Assembly (NCBI RefSeq): GCF_019219025.1
Contig: NZ_JAHUWN010000022.1
Coordinates: 1 to 64,000 of the forward strand
Reading direction: 5' to 3'
DNA from: Bacillus sp. sid0103
GTDB lineage: Bacteria; Bacillota; Bacilli; Bacillales_B; DSM-18226
Length of the DNA: 64,000 nucleotides
The notes beneath the pieces were generated by a model, which was given only the letters and a program-made list of their open reading frames with translations, was not told the origin of the DNA and did not search any database. The translations under genes and the position numbers were made by a program. This document shows, in pieces, positions 41,510 through 48,804 of this stretch (positions are counted from its first letter, which is position 1; each line of letters opens with the position of its first letter).

Positions 41510-43819
41510 TCACTTCGTATTCAAATTTGCAGAGTTAACTCTATTTAATAATAATTCCGATGGCGCACTCCCGTATAAATACAACCTATGCATCGGCCTA
41601 GTCATGGCTACATATAACAATTTGATGTCTAACTCTTCTTCACTGTACGATTCTTCCAAGGTAAGAATCAGTACGGCATCAAATTCCAATCCTTTTGAAA
41701 GATACGAAGGGAGAATCACTACGCATCCCTTTTTCATATCTTCTTTTTCTTTCAATAGCTGAGTTGGAAGATTGCTATTTTCCAACATATTATGTATTCG
41801 TAAGCACTCTTTGTCGGTTCTTCCAATTATCGCAATCGAGTTAAGCTCTTCCTCTTTGAGTACATGAATATCATGTTCAAGTATCTCTTTTACCTGTTCC
41901 GGATTGGCAGGGTCGATTTTCGTATAAAGTGGTTTGTCCCCATGTCGAATGACTGGTTCTACTTTTGGCAAGTCTTTATCCATGATAGAAAGAATGTCGT
42001 TTGCTAAGTGCATAATCTCGACCGTCGTTCGATAACTCTTCTGCAATGATTGATAATTAGCATTTGGGAAAATATCATTTACTAGTGGTTCCCAACTATT
42101 TAATCCTCGATAGGAATGAATCCCTTGGGCTAAATCTCCCACGATCGTAAACAACTCTGTTTCAAAACCTTCTTTAAGTGCGGCAAATTGGAAATAACTA
42201 TAGTCCTGGGCCTCATCAATGAAAATACTTTTCATTTTATATTGTTCTTCTATACCTTCTAATTTCGCCTTCATATAAAATAACGGAGCTAAATCCTCAA
42301 GTTCAAGCGCCTTTTTATTAAAAATCCTTTGACAATAGTTACTTAACCTCTTGCATTCACTCTCTGAAAGTGTAGGGGAATACTTTTGTAAAAGTTCAGG
42401 TGACGTCATTAGTTCTTTGTATAATGTAAAAATATCTTTTTTAACAAAAGAATTCATATAATTTTTTATGGCAACCTTTGACTCCTGCTCCACCGTACTG
42501 ATTCTTTTTTCTTTTGAATCCATGAGAAAGACTACTTTTTCCCTTCTCTTTTCTGAATTTAATCTGCTGCTAAAAAGGAGCTTTTCTAAAGCATCGTCAT
42601 ATTTGCTATTAATTTTAGAAAGAATCACCGATTTTTTTATTCTTAAATCATTTGCTAATAGATTTTTAATTTTATCCAATCTCTTATAAATAGGTAAGTA
42701 TTGAAATTCTTGTATAAATAGTTTTTTGAGTTTTCCCCCTCTCATTAACCGTGATTTTTCAATGATAAAATCCTCGCAAGGTGCCAAATTAAACTCAATT
42801 TCTTTTAAATAGTGGTCGATTAACTCCTTAAATTCCAGAGATCCTTTATAACTAGAAACCCATTGGATCGATTTTGATTTTTCATTCCCTTTAATAAGGG
42901 CCATTAATTTCGAATTCGGAGATAATAATTTTATTTTCTTGCCTAAACACCTTCTCATAAATTCAATAAAGGTAGTTTGGTTTATTTTATTTACACCTAA
43001 ATCAGGCAGAACGGCGGAAATATAATCGATAAATAATTTATTAGGTGCAAGAATCATTAATTTTTCTGGAGGAAATCGATATCCAGAAGAGTAGAGAAAG
43101 TAGGAAATTCTATGGAGTGCAATGGTTGTTTTTCCACTTCCAGCAGCTCCCTGAACGATTATGGGGTGTTTAAGAGAAGCTCGAATCACTTCATTTTGCT
43201 CATTTTGGATGGTCGCTACAATCTCGGTTAGTCGATTATCTGCTTTTCCTGATAAGGATTTCTGCAATAGTTCATCATGTGTGGTTAAATCGATATCTCT
43301 AATTTCTTTTAATAATCCATTCTCGATTTCATACTGTCGCTTTAGCGATAAATAACCACTTTGCGTTTCCCCGTAGGCGTCATATGTAACATTCCCAAGA
43401 CGGCCATCATAGTAAACATTTGCAATCGGAGAGCGCCAATCGACAATAATGGGGATCTGATTCACACGGTCAAACAGTGAGGCTTTTCCGATATATAAAA
43501 TCTCTTCTTCGGAGTCACCACTGTTTGTAAAATTTATTCTAGAAAAGTACGGTTTGCCGATGACGCTTGCTAACCTTTCCAATTCACTCTCGGCCAATTC
43601 TAAAAATTGAGCATTCGTCAGTAGGGTCATGTAGCTTAAACTACTATCTGATGTATCCAGTTCAGCAAAGGCTTCTTTCAAATTCTCAACGAACTGTTCT
43701 TTATTTCCCTTCGACATTTCCAATACGCTTTTAATATATTCCTTTGTAAACTCTAAGCGCTCAACTTCTGCTTGATAATCTTTGTGTTCACGAACTGATT
43801 TTTGTTTTTTCGAGCTCAT
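41510..43819 (-). CDS. helD: HelD-like superfamily 1 helicase/RNA polymerase recycling factor
   Basis: A 769-residue UvrD-type ATPase of the HelD group. It has the N-terminal coiled coil that probes the RNA polymerase channel (residues 1-90, VERLEFTKEYIKSVLEMSKG), Walker A in VQGAAGSGKTTIALHRI, a large insertion, Walker B in FIDEAQDYSYFQ, and motif VI near LLYVAMTRPMHRLYLYG. B. subtilis HelD (about 774 residues) releases stalled RNA polymerase from nucleic acids with RpoE (delta). No rpoE is nearby. The length and every motif fit an intact enzyme. Confidence 0.93.
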   Translation of the reverse strand: MSSKKQKSVREHKDYQAEVERLEFTKEYIKSVLEMSKGNKEQFVENLKEAFAELDTSDSSLSYMTLLTNAQFLELAESELERLASVIGKPYFSRINFTNSGDSEEEILYIGKASLFDRVNQIPIIVDWRSPIANVYYDGRLGNVTYDAYGETQSGYLSLKRQYEIENGLLKEIRDIDLTTHDELLQKSLSGKADNRLTEIVATIQNEQNEVIRASLKHPIIVQGAAGSGKTTIALHRISYFLYSSGYRFPPEKLMILAPNKLFIDYISAVLPDLGVNKINQTTFIEFMRRCLGKKIKLLSPNSKLMALIKGNEKSKSIQWVSSYKGSLEFKELIDHYLKEIEFNLAPCEDFIIEKSRLMRGGKLKKLFIQEFQYLPIYKRLDKIKNLLANDLRIKKSVILSKINSKYDDALEKLLFSSRLNSEKRREKVVFLMDSKEKRISTVEQESKVAIKNYMNSFVKKDIFTLYKELMTSPELLQKYSPTLSESECKRLSNYCQRIFNKKALELEDLAPLFYMKAKLEGIEEQYKMKSIFIDEAQDYSYFQFAALKEGFETELFTIVGDLAQGIHSYRGLNSWEPLVNDIFPNANYQSLQKSYRTTVEIMHLANDILSIMDKDLPKVEPVIRHGDKPLYTKIDPANPEQVKEILEHDIHVLKEEELNSIAIIGRTDKECLRIHNMLENSNLPTQLLKEKEDMKKGCVVILPSYLSKGLEFDAVLILTLEESYSEEELDIKLLYVAMTRPMHRLYLYGSAPSELLLNRVNSANLNTK

Positions 43820-44062
43820 TCTCTTAATCCGTCACCTCTCATTATGAGTTTTAGAACGATGGAACAGGCACAAAAAGAAACATCTACATTTTTTTGTAGA
43901 TGCTTTCCTTAACAATTGAGCTATATTTTACCATTTGACAAGTGTTAATACAATATACTTTCTGTTAATACGTAAAAATAGTAGTCGATTTTTCCCCACA
44001 TCATGGTCACATATATTGTTGCTTCGAGTTAAAGCTCTTTCAGACCTTATCTCACTGTGTTT
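43820..44062. other. helD upstream region
   Basis: CATCTAC (43881-43887) and GTAGATG (43896-43902) form a small hairpin with a T-rich loop in the helD leader. No gene is seen. Confidence 0.35.
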
Positions 44063-44248
44063 TTACCCTTTGAAATATAGTAAAGCAATTAGGAAAATAA
44101 TCAAGCCTATTAAAAAAATAGGACCAAGACCTGTACTGTATACAAAGTAAATTCTAATATGAAGTAAAGCATGGACAATAAGAATGACCAGTAAGCAAAA
44201 AAGCAATAAAATGGTTAACTGTACATTTTTATTTCGATTTCGATTCAA
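44063..44248 (-). CDS. small two-helix membrane protein, 61 aa
   Basis: An Asn-Arg-rich start (NRNRNKN) is followed by two hydrophobic segments, LTILLLFCLLVILIVHALL and PIFLIGLIIFLIALLYF. The start is TTG with GGGAG nine bases upstream. No family was recognised. The good ribosome site and the clean two-helix plan support a real gene. Confidence 0.5.
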   Translation of the reverse strand: MNRNRNKNVQLTILLLFCLLVILIVHALLHIRIYFVYSTGLGPIFLIGLIIFLIALLYFKG

Positions 44249-44480
44249 AGAATTGGCTCCCTTCTAGAAGCTCTACAAGGACACTAAATGTACCATACTT
44301 TTTATAAATATTTTCCTTTAGCTTGAATTATGCATTCCTAAGAGCGGTGCTCAGGCATTAAATGAGTGAGCGCACCATAAGAATCGTTCCCATGATCTCC
44401 TTGATTACACGGTCCAATAACCTAATTAATACTCCTACTCTATTTTCTTTTTTCGATATTTTGGTTATAATATATCTATA
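44249..44480. other. intergenic region before the toxin-antitoxin-like locus
   Basis: The TATAAT at 44466-44471 is a likely -10 box for the plus-strand RNA that follows. Otherwise nothing was seen. Confidence 0.35.
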
Positions 44481-44620
44481 TAATCGCATAAAATAACAAA
44501 GACCGCTGGTGCAGGTAACACCAAACGGTCAATGCAATAGCAGGTTCCCTGCAAGGGAATCAGCATAAAGCGGAAGTAATCCACCAAGGGCTGCTATACT
44601 CAAGGGTGGATTATTTTTTT
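44480..44620 (+). ncRNA. putative antitoxin RNA opposite the Hol-Tox-like gene
   Basis: A plus-strand transcript is predicted from a TATAAT at 44466-44471 to the terminator at 44578-44620. It shares only its last ten or so bases plus the terminator with the 3' end of the toxin gene on the other strand. This 3'-to-3' overlap is the arrangement of RatA/TxpA and similar type I pairs. It is structured (ACCGCTGGTGCAGG; GGTTCCCTGCAAGGGAATC). Existence and role are inference. Confidence 0.5.
44578..44620 (+). terminator. terminator of the antitoxin RNA
   Basis: AATCCACC (44578-44585) pairs with GGTGGATT (44605-44612); eight T follow at once on the plus strand. Confidence 0.8.
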
Positions 44621-44694
44621 TGGTTAAATGACAGAACAGCTACAATCAGGCTTGCAAATCCAATCATAATCATGAATGTTTCAAATACTGTCAA
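44611..44694 (-). CDS. putative holin-like toxin (Hol-Tox type I toxin), 27 aa
   Basis: The product begins MTVFETFMIMIGFASLIVAV and ends LSFNQKK: a single membrane helix with a short charged tail, the pattern of the Hol-Tox / TxpA-like toxins of Bacillus. The start is TTG, with an excellent ribosome site (AAAGGGGGTGATGC) nine bases before it. Such peptides insert in the membrane and harm the cell when not silenced by an antisense RNA. The gene is too short for normal gene finders. The overlapping plus-strand terminator supports the type I assignment. Confidence 0.72.
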   Translation of the reverse strand: MTVFETFMIMIGFASLIVAVLSFNQKK

Positions 44695-44920
44695 TCAGCA
44701 TCACCCCCTTTCCGAGGGAATGTGCCGACCACCCTTGAGAGAACCTATTCTATTGCTCTTCTATTTTATCATGTAATTCTAAAATTAGGAACATATGTTT
44801 TGTTTTTGAAATAAAATAGGTCCATACGTACGAAATTATTCTTTGTTCTACATTGAGTTTGGTTAGAAGTACCTAGGTAAGTTTAGAACAGCTTCTACTT
44901 AGTTTTTGGCTTTTTTTCAA

Positions 44921-44961
44921 GTATCAGGCACCCTCCAAGAATCTGGAAGGTGCCCGACACT
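44921..44961. repeat. dispersed GTGTCAGGCACC hairpin repeat
   Basis: TATCAGGCACCCTCCA pairs with TGGAAGGTGCCCGACA (imperfect, about 13 bp) around AGAATC. Same family as the copies at 28596, 41458 and 55885. It lies 8 bases after the stop of the binding-protein gene and may act as its 3' hairpin. Confidence 0.65.
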
Positions 44962-44968
44962 CATTTAC

Positions 44969-45919
44969 TCATTTTAACAATTTATTCAGGAAGTCTAATC
45001 TCTGCTTTGCATTCTCTTTAATGATTATATCTACACCCGTATCAACGACTTTTTCAACATTTTTACCCTTTGTAATTTTCAATGCTGTTTCAACGCTTAA
45101 ATATCCCATATCATACGGATTTTGTGCCACTGTACTACTTATCGTTCCATTCTTTATTAAATTCAGCATATCAGGAATCCCGTCTGCTCCAATGACAGGG
45201 ATAGCAACACCTTGATCCTTCAATGCCTTTATCACAAGTAATGCGGAGATGTCATGTGTGGCAAAGACACCCTTAATATCCGGATGCTCACGCAATATCT
45301 TTGTCATTTCTTTTTTTACTGTCTCTGCATCATCCGAATTCCATACTGTTTCTGCCGCTAATATGATTCCTGCATCTTTTAAAGCCATTTTAGCTCCATT
45401 TATCCGTTCTCTAAATACTGAGACTGATAAATGTCCACCGATAATGGCAACTTTATTTCCAGGTTGAAGTTGCGAGGCTAAAAGCGAGCCTGCCTTCTTT
45501 CCTAGATCAACGTTATCGGTACCGATATAAGAAGTTTTATTTTGCCAAGGATCATCTTGATCTACTAACAATACAGGAATTTTTTTTTGTTTCGTATACC
45601 TATCCAATAAAGGTATAACCGTTGAATCAATAGGTGCGACAATTAATACATCTGGATTTTCTTGATAAGTCTTCTCTAATAATCTCCTTTGTTCTCTAGT
45701 AGAACCATCAAGTGGTGCGATAACTTTCCCTTCCATACCAAAGTCACTGAACGCTTTTTCAGCACCTGCTTTAACAATTTCCCAATATTGTGTGTCCATA
45801 TTCTTTAAAACAATAACCACTTTCGGTCTTTCGTCTGCAAATGATTTAGAAATAAAACTTATAATGATAACAGAAATAACTGCTCCACCAAGAATAACTA
45901 GTTTTCCATTTTTGAACAC
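44969..45919 (-). CDS. sugar-type substrate-binding protein (RbsB-like), membrane-anchored sensor
   Basis: The 316-residue protein has one N-terminal hydrophobic segment (LVILGGAVISVIIISFISKS) and then a periplasmic-binding domain of the RbsB/LacI type: VVIVLKNMDTQYWEIVKAGA, VLIVAPIDSTVIPLL, SYIGTDNVDLGKKAGSLLA, GVFATHDISALLVIKAL, IGADGIPDM. There is no lipobox cysteine, so it is anchored by its helix or released. GTG start after GGGAGG. No permease or ATPase is adjacent; it is the last gene of an operon of two kinases and a CheR. It therefore probably presents a ligand to the sensor kinase rather than to a transporter. Confidence 0.85.
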   Translation of the reverse strand: MFKNGKLVILGGAVISVIIISFISKSFADERPKVVIVLKNMDTQYWEIVKAGAEKAFSDFGMEGKVIAPLDGSTREQRRLLEKTYQENPDVLIVAPIDSTVIPLLDRYTKQKKIPVLLVDQDDPWQNKTSYIGTDNVDLGKKAGSLLASQLQPGNKVAIIGGHLSVSVFRERINGAKMALKDAGIILAAETVWNSDDAETVKKEMTKILREHPDIKGVFATHDISALLVIKALKDQGVAIPVIGADGIPDMLNLIKNGTISSTVAQNPYDMGYLSVETALKITKGKNVEKVVDTGVDIIIKENAKQRLDFLNKLLK

Positions 45920-45942
45920 TATATCCTCCCCTCTCTTTTAGT

Positions 45943-48012
45943 TTAAGAATAGTCGGTAGGACTAGGATTTATATTAAATCGAATGGAGAAAGTGGAACCC
46001 TCATCGCCCGTTGATATATCAATTTCGGCATGATGTCGTTTTGCAACACTGTAGCAGATAGCCAAACCTAATCCGGTTCCCGTCTCTTTCGTTGTAAAGA
46101 AAGGTGTTCCTAATTTTTGTAGTACTTCCGGGCTAATGCCATGACCCTGATCTTTTATTTCTAAAATGACGGCCTGTTTTTCCGTATAAGTCTTAATGGT
46201 AAGTTTTCCGTTAGACGACATGGCATCTAGCCCATTTAGAGCAATATTTAAAATAAGTTGACGGATTTCTTTCTGATCTATGAATATATCCGGACACTGA
46301 TTTAACTCCAGCTTAACATGTTTGCTTGACCGAAAAGCTTCTGCTTGAATTAATGGAGATAATGCTTCAAGTATCGTATTTAAGTTTTGCTTTTTCTTCA
46401 CACTGACCTTGTTTTTGGCTAGATTAAGAAATTCCGTGATAATAGAGTTTGCTCTTGTTAATTCGTCTAACATCAAATCAATGATCTCTGCTGATAAATT
46501 AGCGCTGTCATTCCTTGATAATTGTAAAAACCCTTGAACAGTAGTCATGGGATTTCTGATTTCATGGGCGATTCCTGCAGCCATCTCACCGATTAAATTC
46601 AAACGATCTAAGCGAGACATCTCTTTCTCTAAGTGAACGGTTTCCGTAATATCTGTTAAAACCATGAGCGTACATGGTTCAGGATGGATATCAATCATTT
46701 CAGTCGATAATAATCCATCGCGAATATCGCCGTCTTTCGTCTTATAACTAATTTTCTTATTACGAATTTTCAGATCCAGATTAATTGGTTTTCCTGTGGA
46801 TTCATCGATAAAATTCTTTACATTTATTTTGTGTTTTTCCAACTCTGTCATGCTATAACCAGTAAAATTTAACCAACTAGTATTTACTTCAATAAAGGTT
46901 AAATTCTTCTGAGAAAAAATCGCCATTAAACAGGGACTAGATTCAAAGATTTTACGAAATCTTTCTTGGGAACGGTACAGATGGCTGGCGATCCTTTCTC
47001 GTTCCTCTATCTCATTTTGTAGTCTCTCATTAGCCCTTATCAGTTCTTGCGTTCGTTTTTCTACTATTTGTTCCATATTATTGTATTGAAGTTTCTTAAT
47101 CTCCTCTATCTGCTTTCTTTCTGTGACATCCCGAATGCTACATACAAAGAGGTTATGCTTTTCAATGGTGGTTTCACCAATTAGAATATCAGCATGAAAG
47201 TGACTTTCATCTTTCCGAACAGCTACCGATTCTATCACCTTTCCTGCGGATTCTTTTATAGAGGATAAGAAAGAAAACGAAGAATCTTGGACATGATCTC
47301 CCATCCAAGTTAGAAAAAGCCTCAAAACATTGCCGCCGATTAATTCCTCAGCTCTGTATCCAAACATGCTTTTTATTGCTGGATTCACCGATAATATAGA
47401 TCCCTGATCGTCAAACGTAAGGATCGTGTCAACGATGGTTTCACCAATAACTTTAGATAATGCCTCTGTACGACGTAAATTTAAGGTGGTCCTATCTAAC
47501 TTTTTATTCATCTCATTCAGTTCAACTTTACGTTCTCGATCAGTTTGAATGATATTTTCTTGATGATTTTGGTGTATTTTAACAAATTGTTCAATTTTAT
47601 ACTTCAATGTTTTTGGATTAAAGGGTTTCATAATATAATCAATGGCCCCAACTGAATACCCTTCATACACATGTTCCATATCTAGACTAATCGCTGTTAT
47701 AAAAATGATTGGAATATGTCTAGTTTTTTCTCTAGCCTTAATAAGCTTCGCTGTTTCAAAACCATTTAACCCAGGCATCTGTACATCCAGTAAAATAACA
47801 GCAAAATCTTGTTTTAGCATACATTTTAACGCTTCTTTACCTGAATTTGCGCTAACCAAGTGATAATTGGGAGATGTAAGTACAGCTTTCAATGCTAATA
47901 GATTTTCAGGATGATCATCCACCATTAATATATTTACCTTATTAGAATGGGGACTAGTTAACTTTTCGATAGAGTTTTTCTGATGCGTCAAATTCTCTGT
48001 AACAGTGTTCAT
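45943..48012 (-). CDS. hybrid protein: response-regulator receiver, two PAS domains, histidine kinase
   Basis: The 689-residue cytosolic protein has an N-terminal receiver domain (NILMVDDHPENLLALKAVL; phospho-Asp76 in VILLDVQMPG), a coiled coil (residues about 155-185), a PAS domain (VIGETIVDTILTFDDQGSIL), a second PAS (FRKIFESSPCLMAIF), then HisKA with the H-box AAGIAHEIRNPM and a HATPase ending TKETGTGLGLAICY. There are no membrane helices. Its receiver can accept phosphate from the upstream kinase, making a relay. Its start overlaps the CheR gene by 59 bases. Confidence 0.9.
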   Translation of the reverse strand: MNTVTENLTHQKNSIEKLTSPHSNKVNILMVDDHPENLLALKAVLTSPNYHLVSANSGKEALKCMLKQDFAVILLDVQMPGLNGFETAKLIKAREKTRHIPIIFITAISLDMEHVYEGYSVGAIDYIMKPFNPKTLKYKIEQFVKIHQNHQENIIQTDRERKVELNEMNKKLDRTTLNLRRTEALSKVIGETIVDTILTFDDQGSILSVNPAIKSMFGYRAEELIGGNVLRLFLTWMGDHVQDSSFSFLSSIKESAGKVIESVAVRKDESHFHADILIGETTIEKHNLFVCSIRDVTERKQIEEIKKLQYNNMEQIVEKRTQELIRANERLQNEIEERERIASHLYRSQERFRKIFESSPCLMAIFSQKNLTFIEVNTSWLNFTGYSMTELEKHKINVKNFIDESTGKPINLDLKIRNKKISYKTKDGDIRDGLLSTEMIDIHPEPCTLMVLTDITETVHLEKEMSRLDRLNLIGEMAAGIAHEIRNPMTTVQGFLQLSRNDSANLSAEIIDLMLDELTRANSIITEFLNLAKNKVSVKKKQNLNTILEALSPLIQAEAFRSSKHVKLELNQCPDIFIDQKEIRQLILNIALNGLDAMSSNGKLTIKTYTEKQAVILEIKDQGHGISPEVLQKLGTPFFTTKETGTGLGLAICYSVAKRHHAEIDISTGDEGSTFSIRFNINPSPTDYS

Positions 48013-48799
48013 AACTTGTAAATTTTATCCCCTCTCTTATACCCAACCCAAGAAACCCTGCTGGGCTTAGGCTCTTATATAATAACGTGTGGACATGATT
48101 TTGAAGAACCTTATTAAAATAGATTAAGACATTTCGGCATATAATAATATCAAACTCGTTAAACGATTGGTCTGTTACTAAATTATGCTGGGCAAACACC
48201 ACATTTTTTTGCAAAAAGGAATGGAAAAATACTTTATCATCCACTGCCTTATAATATTCCGAAAAGGCCCTTTTCCCGTCTGCCTCGATATAGTTTTTAG
48301 TGTAGAGCTGCATCCTGTCTAATGGAAAGGTCCCTTGCTTCGCCTTTTCTAAAACATTTTTGTTTATATCAGTAGCAAATATTCTCGTTTTTTCGTAAAT
48401 CCCTTCTTCATGCAAGAGAATAGACATAGAATAGACCTCTTCTCCTGATGAACAGCCAACATGCCAAATTCGAATTTCAGGATAATCTTTTACTAAAGGG
48501 ATGATCTTTGTTCGGAATGTCTTAAAAAATGAAGGATCCCGAAACATCTCTGTTACATTAATCGAGAAATCAGAAAGCAATTCCCCCATGACAGCTGGGT
48601 CACGAAGTATCTTTTCCTGGAGAGCAGATATACTTGGTAGATTTTCCTTACGAACACGATGGATAATTCTCCTTTGGATGAAAGGAAAGGCATAGTTTCG
48701 AAAATCATAACCATAAAATCGAAAAACGGCCTCTAGCAGTAAATCGATTTCTATTCTTTCTATCTCATCTGTCTGTAGAATATTAGGTTTTATTATCAA
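47954..48799 (-). CDS. CheR-type protein-glutamate methyltransferase
   Basis: The 281-residue protein has the all-alpha N-domain (FPFIQRRIIHRVRKENLPSI), the DFSINVTEMFRDPSFF motif, the SAM site WHVGCSSGEEVYSMSILL, ATDINKNVLEKAKQG and the catalytic-face block FDIIICRNVLIYF. It transfers methyl groups from SAM to glutamates, normally on chemoreceptors. No MCP or CheB is encoded in the window. It starts five bases after the upstream hybrid-kinase stop, so the target may be that kinase. Confidence 0.92.
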   Translation of the reverse strand: MIIKPNILQTDEIERIEIDLLLEAVFRFYGYDFRNYAFPFIQRRIIHRVRKENLPSISALQEKILRDPAVMGELLSDFSINVTEMFRDPSFFKTFRTKIIPLVKDYPEIRIWHVGCSSGEEVYSMSILLHEEGIYEKTRIFATDINKNVLEKAKQGTFPLDRMQLYTKNYIEADGKRAFSEYYKAVDDKVFFHSFLQKNVVFAQHNLVTDQSFNEFDIIICRNVLIYFNKVLQNHVHTLLYKSLSPAGFLGLGIREGIKFTSYEHCYREFDASEKLYRKVN

Positions 48800-48804
48800 A
48801 TTCT

